This document shows, in pieces, positions 37,413 through 44,679 of a DNA stretch of 44,679 bases. The notes under the pieces were generated by a model. It ran no database searches. It was not told the DNA's origin and saw only the letters and a list, made by a program, of their open reading frames with translations. A program made the position numbers and the translations under genes. The stretch is from the NCBI GenBank assembly GCA_012964335.1, contig DTUF01000023.1:1-44679 (forward strand), given 5' to 3'. Source of the stretch: Candidatus Poseidoniales archaeon (GTDB lineage Archaea; Thermoplasmatota; Poseidoniia; Poseidoniales; Thalassarchaeaceae). Position 1 is the first letter of the stretch. Each line of letters opens with the position of its first letter.

Positions 37413-38267
37413 TTGGCGCTTGCAGGCGTTTTGATTTCAGCGTTTGTCGCTGGATTAGCAGCAATTCTCGTCACTGTTTCTATTGAGAGATGGGGTGGCC
37501 TTCATGGAGGGGTTTTGGCTACAGTCCCATCAACAATTGTGCCGGCCGCAGTTGGAATTTGGTTAGCAGCAGCAAGTGTTGATGAATTTCAGGCTGCAAT
37601 GGCCATCGTTCCTATCGGCTTGATTCTCAATGCTGGATTTCTTTATCTTTGGAGAGTTGTTCCGCCGCTTATTCCTGAATGGAATTTCGGTATTCGTTTG
37701 ACATCTATAACTGTTGTTTCTTTGACTATTTGGGGATTATTTGCCCTGTTATCAATTCGAGGATTCAACCTTCTAACTACTACCGGCATAGCTCCTCTAA
37801 CAATTGGTTGGCTAGCATTGATTGTAGGTTTGATAGTCGGCTTTGGTGCAACAATTCAACACCGTCCAGCACCAAGAGGGCAGAACAGTGTGGGTGTACT
37901 CACATTATTGATGCGAGGGGTTGCCGCTGCTGCTTCAATAGGAATTGCAGTTTGGCTAGCAGGACTTGGCAACCCACTAGCTAGTGGGATAATGAGTATT
38001 TTTCCTGCGATTTTTACAACGAGTATGGTCGCACTATGGCTTGCCCAAGGAGAGGCAGTTCCCGGTGGTGCAATTGGTCCAATGATGTTCGGGTCACAAT
38101 CCGTATCGCTGTTTGCATTACTAGTGGCAATTTCCTATCCTTTGACAGACTCAATGATTGAAATTGTATTCGCAACTATTGGTGCATGGATTGGCTCAGT
38201 CCTCCTCATCAATGCTTCAGTCTGGTACTATCTCAAATCCAAAAATGGTAAAATTTCAACACCTTGA
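37413..38267 (+). CDS. polytopic membrane protein of unknown function
   Basis: A 284-residue, very hydrophobic protein with about eight to nine transmembrane helices. It starts at TTG (37413), supported by GGGGTGAT five bases upstream, while the nearby GTG at 37405 is out of frame. The two halves look related: GGLHGGVLATVPSTIVPAAVGIWLA near the N-terminus and GNPLASGIMSIFPAIFTTSMVALWLA in the second half share a G...(A/S)xx-P-(S/A)-x-x-x-(P/T) pattern within a helix, as in internally duplicated transporters. It lies 12 bp after the protease gene, so the two may be co-expressed, and uptake or export of a small product is conceivable. I do not recognise the family. Confidence 0.8.
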   Translation: MALAGVLISAFVAGLAAILVTVSIERWGGLHGGVLATVPSTIVPAAVGIWLAAASVDEFQAAMAIVPIGLILNAGFLYLWRVVPPLIPEWNFGIRLTSITVVSLTIWGLFALLSIRGFNLLTTTGIAPLTIGWLALIVGLIVGFGATIQHRPAPRGQNSVGVLTLLMRGVAAAASIGIAVWLAGLGNPLASGIMSIFPAIFTTSMVALWLAQGEAVPGGAIGPMMFGSQSVSLFALLVAISYPLTDSMIEIVFATIGAWIGSVLLINASVWYYLKSKNGKISTP

Positions 38268-38313
38268 ATCCTGTAAAAGTTCTCAACGGATGCATTCAAT
38301 AAAACCGACAAGC

Positions 38314-38333
38314 CCCCTCAATTGCCGGAGGGG
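38314..38333 (+). promoter_or_regulatory. hairpin with Shine-Dalgarno in 3' arm, before HD phosphohydrolase gene
   Basis: CCCCTC (38314-38319) pairs with GAGGGG (38328-38333) across an 8-nt loop. The 3' arm forms part of GGAGGGG, the Shine-Dalgarno site that supports the GTG start at 38339. As with the protease gene, the site would be hidden when the stem forms. Confidence 0.45.
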
Positions 38334-38338
38334 TGACT

Positions 38339-39595
38339 GTGGTAGACAAGCGATACATCCGAGATGCCTTGCACGGTGACATCATTCTGCCTGATTACAT
38401 CAGTAGAATAGTTGACACCAGAAGTTTCCAACGCTTACGCTATATCCAACAATTAGCAACCTGTCACTACGCCTTTCCATCAGCAACTCATAGCCGTTTT
38501 TCACACTCAATTGGTGTGTACCATCTAGCAACTCGATTAGTGGAAGACTTGGCCGATAGATTTCCTGGGAGAATAAGCGAGGTTGATGTGAAATTAGTAC
38601 CAATCGCCGCACTTTTGCATGATGTTGGGCATCCCCCATTTTCTCACATGCTTGAGACTCCAGAAGTGTTTGCCACCTATGCTAATCATGAGGATTGGGG
38701 ACGTCTAATATTGACTGACCCGGAGTGTGATATTGCCGTAGTACTTCACGAAACTCTAGGTGATGAGGTTGACCGCCTGTTAGCGATAATGAAGGGAGGG
38801 AAAGTAGAGCCATTTCTCCATGAGTTGGTTTCTAGTCAACTAGACGTTGATAGGCTTGATTATCTAATGCGAGACCAGTTTGTGACTGGGGCTGATGTAG
38901 GTGGATTTGACCTTGAAAGATTATTACGAGCAATCAAGATCTCCGATGATGGACATCTTGTAGTAAGTTCAGAATCAATATCAGCAGTTGAAGCATATCT
39001 AGTTACTCGCTGGCACATGTATGAGTCGGTTTACTTCCACAAGTTGAGCATGTTGACTTCTGTATACTATGTGCGCGCGCTCGCGAGAGCACGAGAGTTG
39101 CATGAAGAAGGTTCACTTCCACTATCATTGAAAATGAGAGATTTATTGTCAAACCGTAATCTTACTCCTTATCGCTATTCACAGTTGACAGATTCCTTTG
39201 TGATTGCTGATGTCTTCCAATGGGCTGACCACGGAGATGAGATTTTGTCAAGTTATGCCAAGAGGCTTTCAAGTCGGGCGGTGTTTCACAAACAATTGCG
39301 AAACGTGTTGAACCCCAAACAAGTCGATGAACTTTGGAGTGGGTTGAAAGAAATCGTTGAGAGTGCTGGATATGATGGATACCATGATTTAATCAACGCA
39401 CCACTTAGGAAAGAGGGTTATTTACCATATCAAGAGGGAATTAACCTTGAAGATGGCAAGGATATTTCTGAAGTTTCACCGCTCATTCGGTCAATCTCTG
39501 GTGAGTTCGCTCGCTCAATGGTTTTTGTTCCTGCTGAAGTTCGTCAGCAATGTGAGGAATATGTTGAGGAACAAATTGCCAGTATTTCTCAGTAG
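38339..39595 (+). CDS. HD-domain phosphohydrolase (COG1078/SAMHD1-like)
   Basis: A 418-residue cytoplasmic metal-dependent phosphohydrolase related to dNTP triphosphohydrolases. Motifs: RDALHGDIILPDYI and FQRLRYIQQLATCHYAFPSATHSRFSHSIGVYHLA near the N-terminus (the first His of the HD site lies in RFSHSIG), ALLHDVGHPPFSH carrying the His-Asp pair, and SSQLDVDRLDYLMRD with the last metal-binding Asp. Length is typical of this family. I prefer the GTG at 38339 to the GTG at 38333 because GGAGGGG then lies at normal distance; 38333 would overlap the Shine-Dalgarno site. The substrate is likely a (d)NTP or nucleotide signal; it could control dNTP pools. Confidence 0.9.
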   Translation: MVDKRYIRDALHGDIILPDYISRIVDTRSFQRLRYIQQLATCHYAFPSATHSRFSHSIGVYHLATRLVEDLADRFPGRISEVDVKLVPIAALLHDVGHPPFSHMLETPEVFATYANHEDWGRLILTDPECDIAVVLHETLGDEVDRLLAIMKGGKVEPFLHELVSSQLDVDRLDYLMRDQFVTGADVGGFDLERLLRAIKISDDGHLVVSSESISAVEAYLVTRWHMYESVYFHKLSMLTSVYYVRALARARELHEEGSLPLSLKMRDLLSNRNLTPYRYSQLTDSFVIADVFQWADHGDEILSSYAKRLSSRAVFHKQLRNVLNPKQVDELWSGLKEIVESAGYDGYHDLINAPLRKEGYLPYQEGINLEDGKDISEVSPLIRSISGEFARSMVFVPAEVRQQCEEYVEEQIASISQ

Positions 39596-39637
39596 GAATA
39601 ATTTCTTCAATTCTGTTGAAATCAGATTGAATCCTGA

Positions 39638-39712
39638 TGGGCCCGACCGGATTTGAACCGGCGGCCACTCGGTTATGAGCCGAGCGCTCTAACCAGACTA
39701 AGCTACGGGCCC
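39638..39712 (-). tRNA. tRNA with CAT anticodon (elongator Met or Ile2)
   Basis: Reading the minus strand: acceptor GGGCCCG/CGGGCCC with discriminator A, D-arm GCTTAGTCTGGTTAGAGC, anticodon stem CTCGG/CCGAG around loop CTCATAA (anticodon CAT), T-arm GCCGG-TTCAAAT-CCGGT. No CCA is encoded. The anticodon stem lacks the three G-C pairs of initiator tRNA, so it is either elongator Met or the Ile2 tRNA whose C34 is modified to agmatidine. Sequence alone does not settle which. It is antisense to, and between, the HD gene and the next surface-protein gene. Confidence 0.92.
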
Positions 39713-39784
39713 TTGACGCCCCGTCTATGCTACCCCTGTTCAAAGTTGGCACTTGAATTGGTGCTACCGTACGCTGAAATAGGA

Positions 39785-39804
39785 CCGCCCAAGAGGGCGG
39801 AGGG
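39785..39804 (+). promoter_or_regulatory. leader hairpin next to surface-protein start
   Basis: CCGCCC-AAGA-GGGCGG (39785-39800) forms a 6-bp stem with a tetraloop, followed by AGGG and an ATG at 39805. GGAGGG overlaps the 3' arm. Its spacing to ATG 39805 is too short, so it may serve no start or hint at leader regulation; a second site GAGGT (39816-39820) fits the ATG at 39829. Confidence 0.45.
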
Positions 39805-40827
39805 ATGGCATACCCGAGGTTTGGCTCTATGTTCCTTGCAACTTCACTATTGCTGGTGACTTTGTGTTTCTTCCCCCAAGTTTCTGCACAACTTGGTGGT
39901 TCGCCAAATCCTGACATCAATATTGACTGCCCTGATACAAGCGTAGAAATTGAAGTTGGGCCCGGTGATTCAAGAGTTGGGTCAGTGATTTGTACGCTTG
40001 AAAACCCCTCAATACATCAAGAAGATGTCAATATCACTGTTGAAGATATTGGGTTGAATGTAGCATATCCTGGCTCAGTATCAGTCTCATCAAATAGCGA
40101 TCAAACTTTCACCATTAGTTGGTCAACTGAATTTAATGCAGATGTAGAATCTTTCACCAGTTCAATTGAAGCCACGGTGACTTCAGTCAATGGATTACCA
40201 TGGGCTACTGGGAATTCTAAGAGCGACTCGGTGAGAGTTGAAATAATGCCTTTTGGTAGGCCTTGGATTGACATGGAAGGCCAAGAGATATCTCTCAATT
40301 ACGGTGAGCAATCAACCGTTAATTTCTCCTTGCGTAATACCGGTAATGCGGAGGACACACTTTCGCTGGTTATGGAAAATCAAAGTGGTTTGGAACAGTT
40401 TGGTTTTACCTTTGAATATTCAGATACTTCTGCCAAGTTAGGGGTAAATGAATCCAAAGATATCACACTCACGATTACTGCATCAGAAGATATTGCTGAC
40501 GGGTCCTTTGTGGTGATTCTAGAAGTAGATAGTCAGTTAGCGGAAGATAGCGGAAACCCTTGGATTGTTGAAGACAATTTCAGATTACAATCGATTGCAG
40601 AAGAAGAGTCATTTCTGGCGACTTCAGTTGACAATGTTCCAGCGTGGGCTATTACCACGGCAATGGTGTTGGCAGGGTTGGCTGTAGTTGCAGTAATTGT
40701 TGTTGCAGTCAAGTTAGGCATGTCTCGGAGTAGTGCCACAACCGATTTTGATTTCGAAGATGATTTTGAAGATGACTTTGACCTTGGCGACGAAGAGTTC
40801 GACGATTTTGGCCTTGATGATTTGTGA
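39805..40827 (+). CDS. surface protein with C-terminal TM and acidic tail; paralogue of the next gene
   Basis: A secreted protein of 340 residues (332 if the ATG at 39829 is used, which has GAGGT eight bases upstream and starts the signal peptide directly: MFLATSLLLVTLCFFPQVSA). The mature N-terminus contains SPNPDINIDCPDTSVEIEVGPG and two Cys about 31 residues apart, and aligns with the product of the next gene. A second Ig-like/NEW3-type domain carries NFSLRNTGNAEDTLSL. A helix at about residues 280-305 is followed by a strongly acidic cytoplasmic tail (DFEDDFEDDFDLGDEEFDDF) ending LDDL. Likely a structural or ligand-binding surface protein; its function is unknown. Confidence 0.85.
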   Translation: MAYPRFGSMFLATSLLLVTLCFFPQVSAQLGGSPNPDINIDCPDTSVEIEVGPGDSRVGSVICTLENPSIHQEDVNITVEDIGLNVAYPGSVSVSSNSDQTFTISWSTEFNADVESFTSSIEATVTSVNGLPWATGNSKSDSVRVEIMPFGRPWIDMEGQEISLNYGEQSTVNFSLRNTGNAEDTLSLVMENQSGLEQFGFTFEYSDTSAKLGVNESKDITLTITASEDIADGSFVVILEVDSQLAEDSGNPWIVEDNFRLQSIAEEESFLATSVDNVPAWAITTAMVLAGLAVVAVIVVAVKLGMSRSSATTDFDFEDDFEDDFDLGDEEFDDFGLDDL

Positions 40828-40887
40828 TTTTGAGAGCCCAAAAGATGGTACTATGGCCCCATATCCTTATAGCAGAATGACTGTGAC

Positions 40888-40905
40888 AGTTCACCGTAGG
40901 TGACT
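40888..40905 (+). promoter_or_regulatory. imperfect hairpin covering Shine-Dalgarno site
   Basis: AGTTCACC-GTA-GGTGACT forms a 7-bp stem with one bulged T. The 3' arm carries GGTGA (40899-40903), the Shine-Dalgarno site for ATG 40909 at five-base spacing. This is a fourth case of a ribosome-binding site in the 3' arm of a leader stem. Confidence 0.4.
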
Positions 40906-40908
40906 AAG

Positions 40909-41856
40909 ATGAACGGAAGAGTAACTCGCAGATTGATTCTCATTATTGCAGTATATGCATTGAGTATGTGGGCAGGAGCGGCATCAAATGCTGTAGCACA
41001 AGGTGTGTCTCCAAACCCTACAGTGAGCGTGGCTTGTTCCCCAGCGGCAATCCCAATTGAGGTTCATCCTGGCGCAGCACGAACTGGTACAACTTACTGC
41101 ACAGCAACAAACCCAACCCAGTATGTTGAGGATGTCACCATTACTGTGACTGCTGGTGGATTAGCAGTTGCTCACCCTGGTTTGATTACCGTTGGAGCAT
41201 ACGATTCATCAACTTTTGAGGTGGTTGTCCGTGGTGACAACAGAATGGCAGAAGGAAGCCGTTCAATCACAATCACTGCTAGAGTTACTTCTGCTAGTGG
41301 AATGCCTTGCACTACCTGCCCTTCAGTGCAGTCATCTGTAATGGCTACAATCATGCAATTCAGCAGACTCCGTGTTGAGGCTGAAGAACCATTCAAGCAA
41401 CTACGTCCAAATGTTGATTACATCTTTGAGTTCAAAGTATACAATGATGGAAACGCATACGACCGATTCAATATTGACATCGTAAACCGTGATGACCTTG
41501 AGGAAAAAGATTTCCAGATTACTTTGCCAACAATCAGTACAGAGATTGAACCACAAGCTCCGGCTGATAAAATGCGTGTGATGATGAGAACCCCGAAGAT
41601 TCAAGGATGGACTGATGAGTACCATCAGTTGCAATTCCGTGCTACCAGTGAATACAGTGTGCGAACTGAGGGTGTACCAAACTATCAGACTCAGATGATT
41701 ACAATCTATGTACGTGGAATCTATCTGCCAGGCTTTGAATTAATGCCATCTCTCTCTATGATTGCTTTGGGTGCTGCATTCGCCGCTCGCCGCCGTAATC
41801 AAGAAGAATTTGATGAGTCACTAAACCCGACTCCTATTTCAGCGCCTGGTCTGTGA
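40909..41856 (+). CDS. secreted protein with PGF-CTERM-like sorting signal; paralogue of the previous gene
   Basis: A 315-residue secreted protein. A signal peptide (RRLILIIAVYALSMWAGAASNAVAQ) leads to SPNPTVSVACSPAAIPIEVHPG, which aligns closely with the preceding gene product, including the Cys pair and the P..VEDVTITV strand. A second beta domain has FEFKVYNDGNAYDRFNIDIVN. Unlike its neighbour it ends in LPGFE (PGF at 274-276), a hydrophobic helix and RRR (294-296), a PGF-CTERM-like arrangement, followed by 19 further residues, longer than the usual few. ATG 40909 is preferred to GTG 40900 because GGTGA then sits five bases upstream. Probably exported, processed and lipid-anchored by an archaeosortase. 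Confidence 0.85.
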   Translation: MNGRVTRRLILIIAVYALSMWAGAASNAVAQGVSPNPTVSVACSPAAIPIEVHPGAARTGTTYCTATNPTQYVEDVTITVTAGGLAVAHPGLITVGAYDSSTFEVVVRGDNRMAEGSRSITITARVTSASGMPCTTCPSVQSSVMATIMQFSRLRVEAEEPFKQLRPNVDYIFEFKVYNDGNAYDRFNIDIVNRDDLEEKDFQITLPTISTEIEPQAPADKMRVMMRTPKIQGWTDEYHQLQFRATSEYSVRTEGVPNYQTQMITIYVRGIYLPGFELMPSLSMIALGAAFAARRRNQEEFDESLNPTPISAPGL

Positions 41857-42026
41857 AGTAACCTTCACCAGTCCTCATCAGGTGGTATTGCTTTGTCATC
41901 CTCCCGTTTTACGTGGTTTTGGCGTTGTTCAACATCTCTTCAAAACATATTTCTTACCAAGCGAAGAAGCAACGGGTTGATAACCGCACGAGTGTCACAA
42001 GATATCAACCAATGAGGTAGTGGAAC

Positions 42027-43190
42027 ATGTCCGGTGGATTACTAGAGAAAGCACAGAGTCAGGACAACGAAGCAGTGGTAACCCCGGATGAGGGAGTTAC
42101 AGCAGCAGTTGAAGATGTTGAGGAAACGTCCGGTGGCGGCTTGTTGGAGCGTGCTACTTCCGAAGTTCCATCAGATGACGGGCCCGGTTTTGATTCAAGC
42201 ATGGTAAAGAAAGGAGTAGCCGCATCTGTGGTTGCTTTGTTGATTCTATTCGTCGCATATCAAGCAGTCATGGGATTCTCACTGGGGGGATATAGTATCT
42301 CAGTCTCCGATGTTGATGTTGATGACAGTGATAACACACTTCGCGTCCAAGTTTTCATTGGAACCCCTATGTTCAAGAGTTCACCCAGCGGAGAAATGAA
42401 TATGACCATTAGTAACGGCTCTGGGCCTGTTTGGTCTGGTACATTTGATGCAAGTTCTAAATTGAGTTGGTATGATGTTAACATTGCCGATTTCTATCAA
42501 GGTAACTCTCGTGCTGCAGCAGCGGATGGGAGTAATATCGATTATACAATAACCGTTGAATTAGAAGGTTCTACCTCCGAAGCGTACGCAATTCCTGGAG
42601 AACTTTCAGATCGGACCATTAACACAGTTGATGGGGAACTGAGTCAAGTTGTTAGTTCATGCGATTGTGAAGATAAAAACGACCTTGATCATGTGGGGGT
42701 AAAATTCAGAGTTGGGATGGGTGCTTTAGACCCGGTAGAGAGCGACACATCAAACTTGATGATGCATATAAATTCAGATTATACTGTAGATGCTGAGATA
42801 CTTCACGATGGCTCACCGGTGTTCAGTTTCCCAACTGTTACTGTTAATGGTGATGAGGCTTCTTGGGATGGTGGTGCTGGGACAGTTGAGAATTCATGGC
42901 TTGAATTGGAAGGTGAAGGGACATTAACAGGTGCCTTTAATGATTCAGTAAGTTATATCCCACGTGATGATTTTTACGAAGGTGATGATGGTTGTTATAC
43001 TATTGAAATCACGGTAGTTCACGTTTCTCCCTTTGGTGAAGAGGTTATCGGAACTTCAAGCCAAGGATGGGAGTTCTTTTGGGAATACAATGAAAATAGA
43101 GACACATCTGCAGGTAACGGTCCAGACAATGAACCAGGGACAGCAGATGACAAGGTCCCAGACCCGTACAAATCTCCTGAAACTTGCTGA
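42027..43190 (+). CDS. membrane-anchored extracellular protein with duplicated N-terminal GGLLE(K/R)A motif
   Basis: A 387-residue protein with no cleavable signal. The first 60 residues are acidic and cytoplasmic and contain the same short motif twice: SGGLLEKA at residues 2-9 and SGGGLLERA near 36-44. A transmembrane helix at about 62-85 (GVAASVVALLILFVAYQAVMG) is followed by an extracellular region with two or three beta-sandwich-like domains. It contains a CDCEDKND segment and ends in a Pro/Asp-rich tail (PGTADDKVPDPYKSPETC). GAGGTAG lies upstream of the ATG at suitable distance. It is convergent with the next gene, with only four bases between stops. Function unknown; the repeated motif could be an interaction site for a cytoplasmic partner. 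Confidence 0.82.
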   Translation: MSGGLLEKAQSQDNEAVVTPDEGVTAAVEDVEETSGGGLLERATSEVPSDDGPGFDSSMVKKGVAASVVALLILFVAYQAVMGFSLGGYSISVSDVDVDDSDNTLRVQVFIGTPMFKSSPSGEMNMTISNGSGPVWSGTFDASSKLSWYDVNIADFYQGNSRAAAADGSNIDYTITVELEGSTSEAYAIPGELSDRTINTVDGELSQVVSSCDCEDKNDLDHVGVKFRVGMGALDPVESDTSNLMMHINSDYTVDAEILHDGSPVFSFPTVTVNGDEASWDGGAGTVENSWLELEGEGTLTGAFNDSVSYIPRDDFYEGDDGCYTIEITVVHVSPFGEEVIGTSSQGWEFFWEYNENRDTSAGNGPDNEPGTADDKVPDPYKSPETC

Positions 43191-43194
43191 TTAT

Positions 43195-44679
43195 TCAGAG
43201 GTCATCTAGGTCATCAAGTTCATCGCGTTCAATGACAATCGTTCTAGTAGGTTCATCACGTGCATGAATCGCTGTGAAATATGCTACTAGTCCTAGGCCA
43301 ACTACCAATGCGACTAGGAAACTGATTAGCATTGGACTCATCCCTGGTGGTGCCTCTGGTGCTGTACTCCATACAACGATTTTACTCTGGATAGAACCGC
43401 CGCCAAGTGTTCCCTCAATTGCTATTTGTGAAGGTGTCAACGGACTACAAACTAGAGTAGCATTCCCTTCTTGTGCGTGACCCCATTTCAGCTCTACCCC
43501 AACAGTCTCTCCAGCCATTACGTCAGCTGCTGGGTATGTGGGGCTGATATCTGCTCTATTTTCCCCGTCATAGCATTCGATTGCAACACTGTCAATCAAG
43601 TCGTCCGGATTTCCAGCATCAGCACTTCCAGTATTGCTGAGAGTCACCATCACAGTTGCCCGCTTTCCTAAGTGGGCTTCTTTGGTTATTTCAACAGATG
43701 TCACACTGATTTGAGGTATCATATCAAACTGGATGGCTGGGTTTGTAATCTTCTCCAAATCACCGTTAGTGCCGTAATATGTTCCCCATGCGGTAAACCA
43801 TTCTATGTCACTAACAGTTGCGTTTTCTGTCCAAATGGTGCCGTCACCATATCCTATCTCAACAATTCTTGGACCTTGTTGGTAATTCGCTGGTACAACA
43901 TAAGTGCCATCTACCATTGATAGGCCTTGGAGAGTGCGTTCTTGTGGCCCGACACCTGTTAGATTGAAGGTAATTCCAGAACCAGGGAATTGTATTACTT
44001 GGGATGCTAGTTGCCTCTCCCAAAGGTCAACAATTCCTCCTGTGCCCTCTACATTATTTAGAGAAATTTGAGCATCGGTATCTGCTACAATATCATGGTC
44101 ATCTCGGCTACCATCAAACCCGCCTCCATTCATTGAGATGCTAGCAGTATTTCCTGCAAGGGCGACAGGTCCACTTGCACTCACAATTGTATTCGTTGCA
44201 CTGAATGCTCCATTGATGGTCATATCAGCGCCTGAAATTTCAGCATCAGTGGCGGTTAGTGTCGCTCCACTTTGGATATTCAGTGAGAATCCTGAATCAC
44301 CACGAAGTAGCCAACCCGAATAGTCGAGTTCAGTTGCCTCATAGGTATTGGTTACTGTCAAACGTTCAACCTCAATACGGTCAATCACAAGTTCACCATA
44401 TTCGCCTAATATTGCCTCAAAAGAGAGGGTTCCACCGGCTCCAGGTATGGGGTTAATGACACTTCCAGGTGTAGTGTGCTCATCTCCCTCCATGTCATCT
44501 TTCGGTCCATCGTTCCATTGTGCAGTATAATTGGATAGATTGTATCCTGGTGCTGAGAAGATTTTTATCGAAAATGCACCACAACACGATTCTGGTAAGA
44601 ATAGAGTTGCTGCACTTCCGTATGCACTCCAAAATTGTAGGTCAGAAGGTGGGTTTTCAGCATTTAGTTGGCCACCATC
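43195..44679 (-). CDS. surface protein with beta-helix-like region, C-terminal TM and acidic tail; 5'-truncated by window edge
   Basis: The frame stays open to the window end, so the first codons are missing and 494 residues are visible; the Met at 44493 is internal. The middle has short repeated strands (SGWLLRGDSGFSLNIQSGATL, TDAEISGADMTINGAFSAT, NTASISMNGGGF) typical of a right-handed parallel beta-helix. A CARDB-like domain follows (VTSVEITKEAHLGKRATVMVTLSNTGSADAG) with two Cys. A helix (MLISFLVALVVGLGLVAYFTA) near the C-terminus and the acidic tail ERDELDDLDDL close it, much like the tail of the 39805 gene product. It is probably a surface polymer-binding protein. Confidence 0.82.
   Translation of the reverse strand, partial: DGGQLNAENPPSDLQFWSAYGSAATLFLPESCCGAFSIKIFSAPGYNLSNYTAQWNDGPKDDMEGDEHTTPGSVINPIPGAGGTLSFEAILGEYGELVIDRIEVERLTVTNTYEATELDYSGWLLRGDSGFSLNIQSGATLTATDAEISGADMTINGAFSATNTIVSASGPVALAGNTASISMNGGGFDGSRDDHDIVADTDAQISLNNVEGTGGIVDLWERQLASQVIQFPGSGITFNLTGVGPQERTLQGLSMVDGTYVVPANYQQGPRIVEIGYGDGTIWTENATVSDIEWFTAWGTYYGTNGDLEKITNPAIQFDMIPQISVTSVEITKEAHLGKRATVMVTLSNTGSADAGNPDDLIDSVAIECYDGENRADISPTYPAADVMAGETVGVELKWGHAQEGNATLVCSPLTPSQIAIEGTLGGGSIQSKIVVWSTAPEAPPGMSPMLISFLVALVVGLGLVAYFTAIHARDEPTRTIVIERDELDDLDDL

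Noticed and set aside
39638-39712. Initiator tRNA-Met
   Set aside because: The anticodon stem is CTCGG/CCGAG and lacks the three consecutive G-C pairs of initiators.
1-44679. Transposons, insertion sequences, phage genes, toxin-antitoxin or restriction systems
   Set aside because: No transposase, integrase, terminal inverted repeats around a cargo, or defence gene families were recognised on either strand.

Overview
The window looks like a chromosomal segment of a planktonic euryarchaeon, most plausibly Marine Group II (Candidatus Poseidoniales). This is inference from gene content, not from a marker gene. The archaeal signs are a GMP synthase ATPase subunit encoded apart from its amidotransferase, PGF-CTERM-like sorting signals (archaeosortase substrates), an archaeal-style serine hydroxymethyltransferase, and no bacterial envelope genes. 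Shine-Dalgarno sites are frequent, the DNA is moderately AT-rich, and an unusual share of the window encodes very large, acidic, membrane-anchored surface proteins. No rRNA, insertion sequence, CRISPR array or phage module was seen.

Layout. 1-7.5 kb: the 3' part of a calcium-binding (thrombospondin type 3, TSP3) surface protein, an NDP-sugar epimerase-like protein, a family 4 glycosyltransferase, a blue-copper/TSP3 surface protein and a nucleotide-sugar dehydrogenase, suggesting surface glycan synthesis beside surface proteins. 7.6-10.5 kb: the two halves of the glycine decarboxylase P-protein (gcvPA/gcvPB). 10.5-18.8 kb: a 1721-residue beta-propeller protein with an inserted vWA domain, two unknown proteins, then purE and guaAb in overlapping frames. 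18.9-25.4 kb: tRNA-Asn, a giant PPC/TSP3 surface protein and glyA. 25.4-35.0 kb: a four-gene minus-strand run, in transcription order an OB-fold surface protein, a TctA/DUF112-like permease, a lamin-tail plus phospholipase-D-type surface enzyme, and a thymidine/pyrimidine-nucleoside phosphorylase. 35.4-39.6 kb: a secreted subtilisin-like protease, a polytopic membrane protein and an HD phosphohydrolase. 39.6-44.7 kb: a tRNA with a CAT anticodon, two paralogous surface proteins with different anchors, a further membrane-anchored protein, and an incomplete convergent surface protein.

How it may work together. Central metabolism here covers glycine/serine one-carbon metabolism (gcvPA, gcvPB, glyA) and purine synthesis (purE, guaAb). 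The rest suggests a heterotroph that degrades polymers at its surface: a secreted protease, and the minus-strand run, which I propose as a candidate extracellular nucleic-acid scavenging system. Lamin-tail and OB-fold modules are known companions of secreted nucleases, HKD enzymes can be nucleases, and the last gene would phosphorolyse deoxynucleosides. The substrate assignment is hypothetical.

A second recurrent theme is a set of short GC-rich palindromes (6-8 bp stems, mostly 2-4 nt loops) in front of start codons. In several cases they overlap or abut the Shine-Dalgarno sequence.
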